From Mesodorylaimus sp. YZB2_4 (Eukaryota; Nematoda; Enoplea; Dorylaimida; Dorylaimidae), in the NCBI GenBank assembly GCA_030248295.1, contig JASANH010000506.1, positions 29,532 through 93,531 on the forward strand: a DNA stretch of 64,000 bases. Reading direction: 5' to 3'. The first letter of the stretch is position 1. Each line of letters starts with the position of its first letter. Positions 31,059 through 42,312 of this stretch are shown here, piece by piece. The translations under genes were made by a program, and so were the position numbers. The notes beneath the pieces are model-generated. The model searched no databases. It saw nothing but the letters and a program-made list of their open reading frames with translations, and was not told where the DNA came from.

Positions 31059-33557
31059 CTACGAATTAGGGTCCACAGGTCGAAGTTGCTTTTTCCGTTG
31101 CAATTCCTCCTGTGCCATTGCGATTGAAACACGTAAAACTGCAGGATTCGTTGCGAATACATCAAAAAATTGTTCGAAATCATAAATGTCCTTTTTTGGG
31201 ACCATTTCGCACATGGACGGTTGTGCACGTGTGAAATAACAAACGGGACGTCGAGTACCATCGAACTTGCTCGGATCTGCTTGGCGTAGCAGTTTGGTTG
31301 CTGCATCTTGATCAGCTAATATCACTGCTGACCATGGGGTACCCAAATTTGAAAGGATAGTCCACACGATCTGACCAGGCATGGCTTGTCTGTCTATGAG
31401 TGCTAACAAGCCAACTCGAGTTTTCTTCCAATCGTTCAGGCTAACTGCTCGTTTTCGAAGCATCCGTGAAGGGCCTGCCGTCTCGCTGCAATCTGATTCA
31501 GAACCTGGGCGAGAACGGAGCACCTCCAGCTTTTCTTGTTTCGTTGCTAACCATGTGCTTCTTCGTAACAGGATCTGCGATGGCAAAACGAGCTCTAGGA
31601 TGCTTGAACTTGTATTAGCTTTTGGACTAGGGGCCACCTCAGGGACTGGTGACACTACAGGGGCTGGTACCACCTGTTCTCTGACTTTGAGCGCTTCGGT
31701 GTCCAAATGATGGCTATCACCGTGATCTGACGAATCCGCTACCAAGTGTGCATCATGCCATGACTGGGCGGTGTGCGTGGATTTGTTGTCCTTAACTTCG
31801 GCTATTGGTTTTTCGAATTGCTTCGAAGGTGACACTGTCTCGACTTTCATTTGCGTTTGTTCCGTTGCTGTTGGCATTGCACCTGGGACCGTTGAGTGAT
31901 CAGAGATCCCTGTAACAGGATTATGGATGCCATCAGCTCGTTCGATTAGTTGTAAATTGTCCAACGCATCGTTGTCGTTGTCTGCTCCGCTCGAGACTTC
32001 GGGGTGGTAAATCGCGAGATCTGCAAAATTGACTGCTTTCGGTTGCTCGTCTAGATCCATACACGGAACTATATACGTCACTGGAGCATGATCTTGGATC
32101 TTCACGATGCGGAATAAACCTTTGAACCGCATACTCCATTTTGTGCGCGTTTTGTCGTGGTTGCGACGAACGACATAATCACCGACTGCGAATTGAAATT
32201 TCCCTGCTCGATATCGATCAAAATCACGCTTCATTTTCGCCTTGGACTTCTGCTGCCGCTCTCTGAGGCGAGTTAGGACGACTTTAGGATGTTCACGTCG
32301 ATCCTGTATCAGGCTAGCAGCTTCCGTCACACCCTTCGAGGTTGATACTAACTCGATTGCTGAATGAAAAATTTGATCGATTTTCTTCAATGGTGCTTGC
32401 AAATATGTTGCTTTGTACGGGGACATGCCGATCGTGTCGATATGACTCTGGCGAATCGCAGCTTGTGCCAATGGGATGTAGCCGTCCCAATCGTCATCGC
32501 CAGGCGAGATATAGATCGCCAGACAATCGGCTATCTTCTGATTCAATCGTTCCACTTGTCCATTGCCTTGTGGATGCCAAGGTGCTGTGAATTTTTTCAT
32601 CACTCCGAGTTCTCGACAGATGTGCGCTAGCATCGCGTTGTGATACTCGGGGCCGTTGTCAGATAATAACGTATGGACTTGCGGATGATTGAGATATACC
32701 GTATCCACAAATGCCTTTGCCACCGTACATGCGCGAATATCTGGAACTGGTATCAAATAGCACACTTTCGTCAGTAGATCGATAAAGTTGACCAAATAGC
32801 GATTGCTTTTCTGAGTGACCTTCAGTGGGCCCATTTAGTCAACTGCCCAAACCATGAACCGGTCGTGTGGAATCGGCATTTCTTCAAGCGGTGGTGTTCG
32901 ATTGACACGATCAGGTTTTTGTAGTTTGCATGGTAAACAGGCAGCACATCATCGACGGATATCGGTTTCCATCGTGTCCCATTGATACAAGGGGCGCAGT
33001 GTCTGCAGCATGCGCTCAGCACCACGGCGGTCTGAAACACGATCGGGAGAGTTATGGTGCGAAATAAAAATCAACTTACGGTACACTGAAGGCACAACGA
33101 TACAGCGAGATTTGTCCATAGGTCGTTGACCATGACGCTTGTACAAGAGGACACCATCGCTTGCTAGTTCGTACTTGTACAACGTCTTTCGTAGTGTTGC
33201 ATGAGCATCCGGGTTTTTAGGAAATACTCCGGACAGTGCTTGAATGATATCCCATAGTGCTGGCTGTGCACGTTGAGTCTTACGCAATTGAACACGGTCT
33301 GGCAGCAAATCTTTCATTGTCGGGTAATCAGCGGGCTTTGGTGCTCGCTCACTGAATCCGTCCAAACTGAGACTAGAAGCTGATATGGATGCTATTGCTG
33401 TCAGATCATCGGCAAAAATCAACTGCGAAGCAGTAGGCTGGGATGACAATGCTAACGTCTTGAATTGTTTTCGCAGTGTGGACCATTCGTTTTGACCGTC
33501 CAGGCTCAGCGATTGACATAACTCGTTTCCGCCATTGGCCGATGATTGACACCACAC
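31059..33557 (-). pseudogene. Gypsy integrase with zinc domain, stops between modules
   Basis: 33557-32949 holds the His-His part of the HHCC zinc domain (ISHHNSPDRV). The frame then meets TGA at 32949-32951 and continues with the Cys-Cys part (CAACLPC). After a TAG at 32835-32837 the catalytic core runs open from 32834: NRYLVNFIDLLTKV, LLSDNGPEYHN (second Asp), HPQGNGQVERLN (Glu). A C-terminal GPF-like module follows (MRFKGLFRIVKI) and a long variable tail to 31059. The enzyme joins retroelement cDNA to host DNA. The open core despite nearby stops suggests moderate age. Conserved spacing between Asp and Glu is kept. Confidence 0.85.
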
Positions 33558-33639
33558 GGCTGCACGTTCTGCTTCCTCTGGTGAGACTCAAACTACCTTA
33601 CCACTTTCGGCTCCAGGGGTCGGATGAATGTAAAGTGGA

Positions 33640-34256
33640 GCGCATTGTACTACGTTGGTTTTGCACAGATCGATATCGCCATAATCGCCCATTGAGCTGC
33701 TAAGCCATGTGACAGCGACAGGCTCCGGGGTATGGTTGCATTCCAATATCAATTGTGCGATTGCCGATCCGCGTCAAACTAGAAAAGACTGAGAACCGTG
33801 ATTAAAGAGCAAAATCGATACATCACCCCGGAAGTCCGGATTGATGATGCCACAGCCAATGGCAATCATCTTTTCGGATATGAAACAATATAGCGGAGCG
33901 ATATGTGCTTAGCATCCTGGTTGGACTTAGATTTGAAAATCTGTCTCGCACAGCACCGCACTGTTTGGCATAATCAAATACGCGTACGCACTCAATAGCT
34001 CGTATCCAGGTGCTTCTGGTGACTGGCGGCGTGGTGGAGATGCCCATTCAGTCGTCAGGACGTAATACAGATATTTTCGTTCGTTCAGGGTCACCACTGA
34101 GCGTGCTCCCACAATTGCCATATCGGTATCATCGTATTCGAATTGTGGGTCAAAACCTGGAACCCATTCTGAGTCAGAACTGCTTGCTACCAACACAGGC
34201 TGGCTCGCATTGTCGGATTCGCTGTTGACACATGTCCGAGCTGAATCAGATATCAC
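33640..34256 (-). pseudogene. dUTPase domain inside gypsy pol, three stops and lost active-site residues
   Basis: Placed between RNase H and integrase, as in non-primate lentiviruses. Motif 1 is readable as APGYELLSAY and motif 4 as GSAIAQLIL. Motif 3 reads CGIINPDFRGD, with Asn where the catalytic Asp stands in active enzymes. The motif 2 position reads APLYC instead of APRSG. No glycine-rich motif 5 was found. Three in-frame stops (two TAA, one TGA) lie between motifs 1 and 4 (about 33929 down to 33775). The domain is therefore inactive twice over in this copy. It is distinct from the intact dUTPase at 5.4 kb. Confidence 0.75.
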
Positions 34257-34706
34257 TTAAGCAGTAACTGCTAGTTCAGGCTCCAAATTTTAAATGATTG
34301 GAGTCAATTGCACTGCTGAACTGGCTTTCTGCTTCTCGGATAGTTCGGACATATCGATTGAACCGTCTGGATTGAGGTTTGTGCGCTTACAAAACTGAAG
34401 CAAATCACGACCGACTGGCTGACGCATACGAATACGATAAGGCTCTATTTAATCAACCATATATCGAACAGCGATCGCTGGACCAAAAGTTTCAGTCAGC
34501 ATAGCGGAGATATGGGCTAATTTTGTCAAAAACAATTCGCTTTTTTTTGGTTCCCATTGGCGATTGACTACCGTAGATGGACCTTGACTTTGGTCTTTAT
34601 CGTCTGGGCGGTTGTGCAATAGTAGGAATTCACAGTAGTGAACACGTTTGGTGGCTTCTGCACAAGTAGAATTAGCTAAGCGCAAAATCGGACTAGGCTC
34701 AGTAAC

Positions 34707-36643
34707 TCATACCAGCAGTGCTTGCGAGGTCTCCTGGTGATGCAACGATGCCTCAGGAGGATCCTTGTCGATAACTTCGCCATGTTCGCCAAATTGATAA
34801 TCGTTGCGACTGATATATTCTTCAAATTCCTTCTGTGCCCGCGCATCCCAGGCATCGTTGAGAATATCTCTGTGGGGAATTCGGCTCAGAATATCAGCAT
34901 TGATGTTCGTCCTTCCTGGCCAATAAATTTCATCGAAATGAAGGTCTTGCAGGGCCAAGGTCAGTTGGCCCAAAGCATCATCGAAGATCTTCTGTGAAAA
35001 CCACTTGACCAACTGTGCGTGATCAGAGTATACTACGAAATGAATGCAGGCCAAATAATGCCACCATCTGCAAACTGCCCACACGATAGCGAGTGCCTCT
35101 TGTGCAGGTACACTCAATTTTAATTCGGATTCAGTCAAACGTCGGGATGCGCATTCGATCATCCATCTTAGCTGATCAGTATCGGCTGGGTCGTGTTGTT
35201 TCGATACTGCGCCCAAGGCTAGGCCACTAGCGTCCGTCGTGACCGTAAAAGGAAACCGAAAATCAGAGTACCGCAGGACAGGTTCTGATGTGAGCGCCGT
35301 TTTGAGATGATTGAAGGCACGGGTATGCGTTTCGTTCCACATGGTCCGTTCATCTGCTGGTCGACCATCGTTCATGAGGTCGTACAATGGTCTCGCAACT
35401 CGACTAAACGCAGGTACGAACATTCGATAATAACCGGCTAAGCCGAGAAAACTATGCAGTTGCTTGGCTGTTTGCGGAATCGGCCACTGTTTGATTGCAT
35501 CCATTTTTGATGGCAGGGGTCGGATACCGTGACGATCGACCGCGTGACCGAGATATTGGACTTCTTGTTGGCCAAACACGCATTTCTTGGCTTGCAGTTT
35601 CAAATTCGCTTGCCGAAAGCGTTGAAATACTTGATCCAGATGTTGGCAGTGCGATTGCATATCTGGACTGAAAATGATAATGTCATCGATATAAGCCATA
35701 CATACCTGCCAGGTTAGGCCATTGAGCACCATTCCCATCAACTGTTGGAAGCAGGCAGGTCCATTGATGACTCCGTATGGCATGGTCTTGTACTGGAATA
35801 GTCCGAATTGGGTACAGAACGCTGTTTTGTGCGCCGTTTCAGGATCCAATGCGATTTCGTGGTAACCACTCGCGGCATCCAACGTTGAAAAGACTGCTGA
35901 TCCTTTCAATGTGTCCAACACATCGCGAATGTTCGGGAGTGGGTACATATCCTGCGCCGTTTGCTTATTGAGTTCTCTGTAGTCGATACAGAATCGCGTT
36001 GTTTCGTCCTTCTTTCGTACCATTACTACTGGACTCGCATAATCAGAATATGATGGTCCGATTTTGTCCAATTCCAAATATGTTTCCAACCATTCTTTCA
36101 TGACGGGAATCATAGGAGCTGCCACCCGTCGGTGTGGCTGCTTCACAGGCGTGCAGTCACCTGTGTTGATTCGGTGTTGTACGAGGTTGGTTGTTGCCAA
36201 ATGCGCATCGTGGTATGCGAATACGTCCGCATTATCCTGGATTGTCCGTTCGAGCATTGCTGTTTCCTGGTCAGTCCACAGCTGTTTGTCTTTGGCACCG
36301 ATGACCACTCGATCCATTACACCTTTCCTGTGCTCATCCGAACGATAATTGGTATGTGCGCCGTGTGTTTGCAGGCATCCACCGATACTGTCTTATTTGC
36401 TGATTTGGATACAGGTGGTGCAGTTGCTGACGTTGTTGCTGCAACTTCACTGATCATAGCGACTAAACTGAGATCGATTGCACGATACACGAATGGATCG
36501 GCCGCAAAGGCATGCATGACGACGCCTTGTACTGCGCGAGGAGTCTCGGCCAGGTTGAAAATCTGGATTTTAAAAGACTGAGGCAGTTCAGTAGGGTCCC
36601 ACTTACCTCTGGGTGTAACGATTTCCCAGTTTGACCAACTCAC
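34707..36643 (-). CDS. Gypsy reverse transcriptase-RNase H
   Basis: 36317-34707 encodes 536 residues with no internal stop; 36643-36317 holds the preceding N-terminal linker of pol. The reverse transcriptase shows DYRELNKQT, YPLPNIRDVL, FSTLDAASGYHEI with the first Asp, MPYGVINGPACFQQLM and the catalytic YIDD. The connection has FLGLAGYYRMFV. RNase H shows TDASGLALGAV, the AQEALAIVWA Glu, the VYSDHAQL Asp and the NINADILSR end. All catalytic residues I can place are present. It copies element RNA into DNA and removes the template. The N-terminal side is cut from protease by the 36641-38058 insertion. A ~450-bp spacer with stops separates it from the dUTPase. Confidence 0.95.
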
Positions 36644-38058
36644 GTAGGTTTAGCGCGCTATCTCGGTAATGCAACACGGCCCCGCCTCCTCGCGCCGTTG
36701 CCGCCAGAAGCAGACAGCATTTTGATGAGGTTTTACGTTCAAATCAAGCGCGAACTGCGACTGCTTATTGCAAACAGTCTGCTCGCGTCTGTAGCAACGC
36801 GTTGCTAGAGGAGGGAAAAAGGGGAGGAGTTAGAAAAAAGATGGGGGCACCTCGCGAGGGCAGTTTAAAGCAAAAAATCGAACTACAGTTTGTGGGCGGG
36901 TCGTCGCCTAGCAACTTGTAGTTAGCCGTTTTGCGATTGACCAAGAAATGCGTATGCCCCGATGTTTTTGAAATGAGTCACCAGCTGTGTCAACATTGTA
37001 GGCCTACGTTTTATAAGGGGGTGGGCCTTAGGTGGGGCCTTGATGTATATAATTGAAGAATCTTGTGTGATCATGCGATTAGCAATCATCGAAACATATC
37101 ATTCCTAATTTCATCGGCTGATTGATTGACCAAAAAAAATTCTCGATCAGTGCACCTACTGCAAGAATAGTCAGCAATTATGCTTGACAATGGAATTAAA
37201 AAGTTCTTTTTAATCTCTTTCGATTTGAAAGACAGCGCTTTTCCAAAAGAAGGATATTGCAGAGCTATTGGACTCCTGACTGGTTCATTTGCAATATTAC
37301 TATCTGCTTTCAGCGCTTTTGCCGTTTGATCCCCAGGCGAAGGCTGTTATAAGGCCGGCTGAAGCCGAATGTCACCTCAAGCTTAAGTCTTGTATGTACC
37401 AGACTAAGCCTAAGCCTGGTGTCATATGCCAGCCTAAGCTTTAGCCAAAGCCTAGTACCAGCCTAAGCTAATCGGGCCAGCTAACCTATTGTATGTTGGG
37501 GACCAAACAGCAAAAGTGCCTTGCTTTCTAGTGCAGGGCCATTAGTACCTCGTGCGGTCAGCTTTCCAGCAATCACACTTTTTTAAAATTTTGAGGAGAT
37601 TCCAGACCTTTCTTGTAATTTGAGTGGGTTTTTAGGATTTTGAGCGGCACTTTGAAATGTGAGGAGTTTCCTGAGGTTTAAGAGGGTGCTGGGAACCATG
37701 TGTAATTTTGTAGTTGCGTGTTCGCAGCAGGGTATCCTATTGTTTTCGCCGCCTACCCATTTCTTTTCGAATAGAATTTTCAGCGACGCATGCGTTTTCT
37801 AGAAATTTCAGCAAAAACTTTTTGTTGCAACCGCTATTTATCATTTCTTAAAAATTTCAATTGACAAACCAACGAAAACTTGAAATTTCAGACGAGAAAT
37901 CGGATGGTTTTCTGGAATTTTCTGGCGTGCGCACAGGTACATCCATGTCGCACAGCATGTGATGCTCAGGTACATCGTGGAGGCGGCTATTGTTGTGGAA
38001 AATTTGCATACGCGCTAGCCCTGTGCTTTACCACGCACGCGCACCAGAAATCTACGTG
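36641..38058. mobile_element. 1.4-kb insertion in pol with short terminal inverted repeats
   Basis: Begins CACGTAGGTTT and ends AAATCTACGTG, which are reverse complements except for one base. It separates the protease ORF from the RT ORF, which are normally contiguous. No protein-coding capacity was seen. The interior has short repeats of a gcctaagc-type word near 37370-37480. No clear target-site duplication. Most likely a non-autonomous DNA transposon, but the short ends leave doubt. Confidence 0.4.
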
Positions 38059-39040
38059 AAAATTGTTTGTTCCGTAACACATGACTGCGACTGACTCGAG
38101 TCGAAGAACATGATTCGACATGGTACTTTCATTCGATGACGTGGGGGAATTGTCACTTGTTCGACTGTTATCTGTCCAATTGGTTGAGCAGGACCAATTT
38201 GAGCGAATGGGATTTCGATGCCTTGCAGTGGACCAACGTTGTATGTGACCAACTGCTCATGATGGCAGATTGTTGCACCGTACCGTTCCGTGATATCTTG
38301 ACCAATCAACATCGTAATGAGGCCTTCAGGATCGAGCAGAATGACCACTTTGTGCATGACGGTGATTGAATCAAAGGTCAGATACACGTAACGCATACCC
38401 ATGATACGTGGATTGGCATTGTCAGCTGTTCGGACCTTGAGCGGGCAGGGATCGAACTCACCTGTCCAGTCTGGGTGGATTCGCTTATACGTTGAGTGAC
38501 CCATCAACGTAATATTAGCACTGGAATCTAAGATGACCTGCGTTCTACGGCCATCGATACCGATGATGACTTCTGGTGATTTGCGTTGTTGCAATTGGAC
38601 TGGGGTGATGTTTGTTGACTGCACGAAATCTTGACACGTTACCTCGATACGGCGGAACCAACTTTGCTTTTCTTGCTCGTCGGCATAGACCCAGTCAGGC
38701 TTGATCGCGTCTGATGGGATCGCATGAGTTGGTAATTGAAAAGCTCCGCTTACTGGGTTGATGCTAGGATCTGCAGCGGTGACTATCGCCGTTGTTATAG
38801 ACGAGGTGTTGTCTGGAAGCATCATGCCAGTAACTGAGCTAACATTCGCTGCTTGCTGGGATGAATTGCCATTGTTTCGATTTCGGGAAGCCTCTGCTAA
38901 ATCGGCACCATACAGCAAAGGGCAACGAGACGGTCCATGGCCAGGCGTGCGCTCACAGCCCAGAACTTGACCTGGTGGTCGTTGTGGGCATAATGGTGCA
39001 GTATGACCCATCTTGTTGCACTGCTTGCATTGCCGTTACG
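38052..39040 (-). CDS. Gypsy zinc knuckle and aspartic protease
   Basis: Starts just upstream with a CCHC zinc knuckle, CKQCNKMGHTAPLC (C-x2-C-x4-H-x4-C), that binds element RNA. A stop precedes the knuckle, separating it from Gag. The retropepsin-like domain shows VIIGIDGRRTQVILDSSANITLMG, where the active-site D-T/S-G triad reads D-S-S, and a later strand with MLIGQDI. The Ser in place of Gly is unusual and may impair the enzyme. Protease cuts Gag-Pol into mature proteins. The C-terminus is broken by the adjoining insertion. Confidence 0.75.
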
Positions 39041-39101
39041 CAGAATCGGGAAGTGGCGCCATTTGCATCGTTGCATCGTAGCTGTGGCCAGTTATTGGAC
39101 A

Positions 39102-40718
39102 TCAAAAAACTCGTGGGCCCAAGGCAGTTGCTGGAGGGCGAGTGAAACGATCTTGCCCTCGCTGGTTTTGGTTCGAGTTGAACTCCTGGCGTCCACCTTG
39201 CTGACCGTTGCTATTGCTATTGCTCCATGAGCGACTTCCTAGGCCGCCTCGGTTATTGCGCTGAAAAGATGAGCGAGAACGATCATCATTATAGCTACTG
39301 TCACCTTGGTTCGCTGGCGGAACAGATAGCGGGGCAGTGCCAGTGTAGCCGAAATTGCTCGGGTGACTCGGTGCTGGTCCCGCTGCATAGGCCTGTGATA
39401 CCGATTGATCAGATGTATCGATTGCTGCCACTGTCGTTTTGGCCGCTGTTATTGTCGAATTGCGGAGCTCCCATTTAGCAGCGAGCATTTTAATATCTTT
39501 GAATGAAGCACTGACATTACGGTCGATATAGTCTGTGCCAATCACCTTTGCTAAGCCAGCAGGCACATTCTTTTGAAACGTTTCGATCAACTGACGATGG
39601 CGTTCTGACGATGAGTCAAATGCCTTCAGCGCAGCGGCCTCAAGGCGATTTGCATATGCCATCAATGGTTCGTCCGGTTTTGGTGTCATTGATTGAAAAA
39701 CACGGATACGATATGCAGCGTCATCGAGTTTAAAATGAGAGCACGTGTCAGTCTTCAGCTTGTTCCAAGTGAGCTTTGTCCGATCCGGAATTGACTCAAG
39801 ATACGTGCGCATCCAGGTGCTGGCCTGATCGGTTAGATAGAATGGCAAGACTGCCAGCAGGTCGGCGTCGGCTGTAGAATTCAAAGAGCTCATACGAAAA
39901 TAGAATTCGGCCAACCACTCATCCAGCGGTGGCGAGTCTTGTTTGCCACTGTATTGCAGAATTTCGAGTTTCGGCCGACGACCTTGACTGAGTGCCAACT
40001 GGACTGCCAAGCCATGAAATGACGGTGGATTTGCCTGCAACGGGCCCGCTGGGGGTGACGAGGCATTCTCTTGCTGCCGGCGGTGATACGTTGCCAAATC
40101 AATACCATTGCTAGATGCATTATCATCTTCCGCCGGTGGTCGTATGTTTGCTAAAGTCGGCATTGAGCTGGATAAACCAGGCGTTGCCCTTGCCAGTTCG
40201 TCCACTCGAGACATGATTGGAGCCACCGCGTTCTGAACCGTATCACAGACTATGGGAGCCACCGCGTTTTGAACTGTATCACTGATCATTGCTTGTAAAT
40301 CGTTTCCTGATGGTGGCTGCAAAGGAGGAGGATTACAAGGCTCAGACACAGGCATACCTGGCATCTCCTGCGGTGGAAAGTGCCCAGGCGGTGGCACTGG
40401 TTGTCCTGTTTCTTGAGACCATTGGACTATCAACTCGAGTTCGGCCATCGTATTTATGGCCAAATTGAGCTCTGCATCGTTCGCTTTATACCATTCGACG
40501 AGTGTTTCCCAAGGTACATTGGCAAGATTGGCATACTGATCAGCGTCGGGTACCGTATTAGTATTGCTACTGGCCACTGGGTCCGCGCACGTGCCGTTGT
40601 GAATTGGACCTCGCCTCTGACTCGGAACGAGTGTCCGCCGTCGTTGGTTGTTGACTAGAGTTATTGCTCGCTGTCTTGGATTCCGTTGCACGAGGGAATA
40701 ACCACAATTTGCGGACAT
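39102..40718 (-). CDS. Gypsy Gag
   Basis: 538 residues without stops. The N-terminal ~200 residues are Pro/Gln-rich and low in complexity. Residues ~225-410 hold the retrotransposon Gag domain: LEILQYSGKQDSPPLDEWLAEF, FYLTDQASTWMRTYLES, LMAYANRLEAAALKAF, the classic helical capsid core. A Gly/Asn/Arg-rich C-terminal part (GGLGSRSWSNSNSNGQQGG) precedes the zinc knuckle, which is cut off by a stop near 39040. Gag assembles the cytoplasmic particle that holds element RNA. It overlaps the upstream coiled-coil ORF by ~150 bp in another frame, which could allow frameshift or re-initiation. Confidence 0.85.
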   Translation of the reverse strand: MSANCGYSLVQRNPRQRAITLVNNQRRRTLVPSQRRGPIHNGTCADPVASSNTNTVPDADQYANLANVPWETLVEWYKANDAELNLAINTMAELELIVQWSQETGQPVPPPGHFPPQEMPGMPVSEPCNPPPLQPPSGNDLQAMISDTVQNAVAPIVCDTVQNAVAPIMSRVDELARATPGLSSSMPTLANIRPPAEDDNASSNGIDLATYHRRQQENASSPPAGPLQANPPSFHGLAVQLALSQGRRPKLEILQYSGKQDSPPLDEWLAEFYFRMSSLNSTADADLLAVLPFYLTDQASTWMRTYLESIPDRTKLTWNKLKTDTCSHFKLDDAAYRIRVFQSMTPKPDEPLMAYANRLEAAALKAFDSSSERHRQLIETFQKNVPAGLAKVIGTDYIDRNVSASFKDIKMLAAKWELRNSTITAAKTTVAAIDTSDQSVSQAYAAGPAPSHPSNFGYTGTAPLSVPPANQGDSSYNDDRSRSSFQRNNRGGLGSRSWSNSNSNGQQGGRQEFNSNQNQRGQDRFTRPPATALGPRVF

Positions 40719-41805
40719 CGTCGTAGACCACTGGGAGTCGCGTCACTGGGTGAAGGTATCGAACTGCTTGCGGGACGTTGGCATCAAACTTGACAATCCG
40801 TGCGCCATTGCTATAAACTGAAATAATCTGATCTAAAAAGAACTGCATTAGACCAGAGCCTGGACCAAAAGTAGCGTCCAGATCACGCTGTGCTCGCGCT
40901 TGAGCTACCACTTGTGCGGATTGTCGAAGTTTGTCCACATCATCGGCTCCGTCAACTTCGTGTGGTGCTGCAAAGGCTAAGCCCGACAACAGGATTCGCC
41001 AAAAACTGATTTCATTGAACCATTTGAATTGATGCCAGGAAAACCAACCACTCGCCGTTTCCTTCCTGGGTGGGCTGTCCAACGGGTCTGGATTGACCAT
41101 CGACTGACTGGCTGGAGTTGTCTTGGGCTGGGTGGACTGCGGACTGGACGGGTAACCCGAGCTTGATGGGAGGGAGTTACCCGAAGCAGACGTGCTAGCC
41201 TCCTGGGACCCCGGTAACAAGGATATGGTAGTCTTACCCGCTGAGGTTTGGATTGTACCCAGGTTCGTCATTACCGTAGCGATCGATCGAAGCTGCTTCC
41301 CCATCGAGTCCATTACGCCAAGCCGCTTCTCCATGGCGTCGACTGTGCTCAGTCGCTTTTCAATGGCATCGACTGTGCTCAGCCGTTTTTCAATGGAGTG
41401 TTGATTGCTATCGACTGCACTGAGTCGGCGCCCCATTTCATCCAATACTTTAAGCCGTTGCTCGATCAGCTCTTGCTGTCGACGTAATTCTACGTTCTGT
41501 GCGGTTGCTCGATTGCGTTCCGCAATTGCTTCGTCTGAGTGCCGTTCGGCTTGTGTCGCTGCCCATTGTGCGTCGTCTCGTTGCCGTTCGAGTGCGTCCA
41601 GTTGTTGACGGACCCGCAACGGGTCAACGATATCGAACAAATCGCTGGTTGCCGATGTAGATGGTCGGGAGTCGTCCGTGGGTGGGTTCGGTGTGATTAA
41701 CACTGTTGTTTCTTCGTCGTCTGGAGTAGGATTGGCGTGAGGCGGGAGTTGACGGTCGGCCATGTAGACGTGGAGTACGATGACCGCCGCACGTTGCAGA
41801 AACAA
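40567..41805 (-). CDS. Coiled-coil ORF upstream of Gag
   Basis: 412 residues, not recognised as a known Gag part. Residues ~65-190 are strongly helical and include three near-copies of an IEKRLSTVDA unit, fitting a long coiled coil. A Ser/Pro-rich linker (about 200-250) follows. A C-terminal globular-looking region (WFSWHQFKWFNEISFW, VRYLHPVTRLPVVYDD) follows that. It is the first ORF after the LTR and ends inside Gag in another frame. A structural Gag-like or RNA-binding role would fit but is inferred from position only. The frame is intact, so purifying selection may have acted until recently. Confidence 0.65.
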   Translation of the reverse strand: MFLQRAAVIVLHVYMADRQLPPHANPTPDDEETTVLITPNPPTDDSRPSTSATSDLFDIVDPLRVRQQLDALERQRDDAQWAATQAERHSDEAIAERNRATAQNVELRRQQELIEQRLKVLDEMGRRLSAVDSNQHSIEKRLSTVDAIEKRLSTVDAMEKRLGVMDSMGKQLRSIATVMTNLGTIQTSAGKTTISLLPGSQEASTSASGNSLPSSSGYPSSPQSTQPKTTPASQSMVNPDPLDSPPRKETASGWFSWHQFKWFNEISFWRILLSGLAFAAPHEVDGADDVDKLRQSAQVVAQARAQRDLDATFGPGSGLMQFFLDQIISVYSNGARIVKFDANVPQAVRYLHPVTRLPVVYDDVRKLWLFPRATESKTASNNSSQQPTTADTRSESEARSNSQRHVRGPSGQ

Positions 41806-41866
41806 AAAATGATCGACCGCTCACGTAATGCCCCGCAACATGGGTTCAGACCAGCTTGGGAACGAA

Positions 41867-42139
41867 TGTAATCACTGAGTTTACTCGAACTTCGCACCCA
41901 ACGGAGACACGGCACACACTCACCAAGAACAAGGCAGACATCCCCCTCATATACCTCCCAATGGATCACTTTGCATAAATAAACAGATCACCCGTATATC
42001 ACACGAACTGGTCTTCTGAGTCTTTTGTTGTACTTTGATCGGGCGACCTGGAATATTGATAGGCATGGTACCTTGATAACTGGTAACCGGCCTTGACTTG
42101 CTGGAACTAGATGGAAGAGTTAACACTACACCCCTTACA
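41867..42139 (-). repeat. 5' LTR of the gypsy element (273 bp)
   Basis: Read on the minus strand it starts TGTAAGGGGTG and ends GATTACA, with a GGTATATGAGG TATA-like element at the place where the other copy has TATATAAGG. The sequence just after the LTR (ttcgttcccaagctgg...) would hold the primer-binding site, but I cannot match it to a tRNA by eye. Confidence 0.82.
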
Positions 42140-42169
42140 TAGGGAAGACGTATTGAGTCGCTAGATGAC

Positions 42170-42312
42170 GTCGTCGTCCATTCAGAGGATGGATCAGGGG
42201 ATGGATAGGTGGAGTTGGTGCTCGGTGATTGGTTGATCGGGTCTGATCGATGGGTGATTGATCAGGGATCGAGGCGGAGCCTAAACCGGCTATAACCCCG
42301 TCCCTACTACTA
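42170..42312 (-). repeat. Dispersed ~145-bp repeat, copy 3
   Basis: Reverse-oriented match to the copies at 10.1 and 12.8/16.2 kb, lying about 30 bp from the gypsy LTR. Confidence 0.75.

Larger units (their letters stand above)
26985..42139 (-). mobile_element. Ty3/gypsy retrotransposon with dUTPase and exonuclease ORF3, decayed
   Basis: Minus-strand order: LTR (42139-41867), coiled-coil ORF, Gag, zinc knuckle plus protease, RT-RNase H, dUTPase, integrase, ORF3 with a DEDDy exonuclease. The RT-RNase H-integrase order is that of Ty3/gypsy and retroviruses. Each module is recognisable but most frames carry stops or frameshifts. No LTR in minus orientation was found at its 3' end; the copy at 26399-26671 faces the other way. 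A 1.4-kb foreign segment interrupts pol. Confidence 0.88.
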
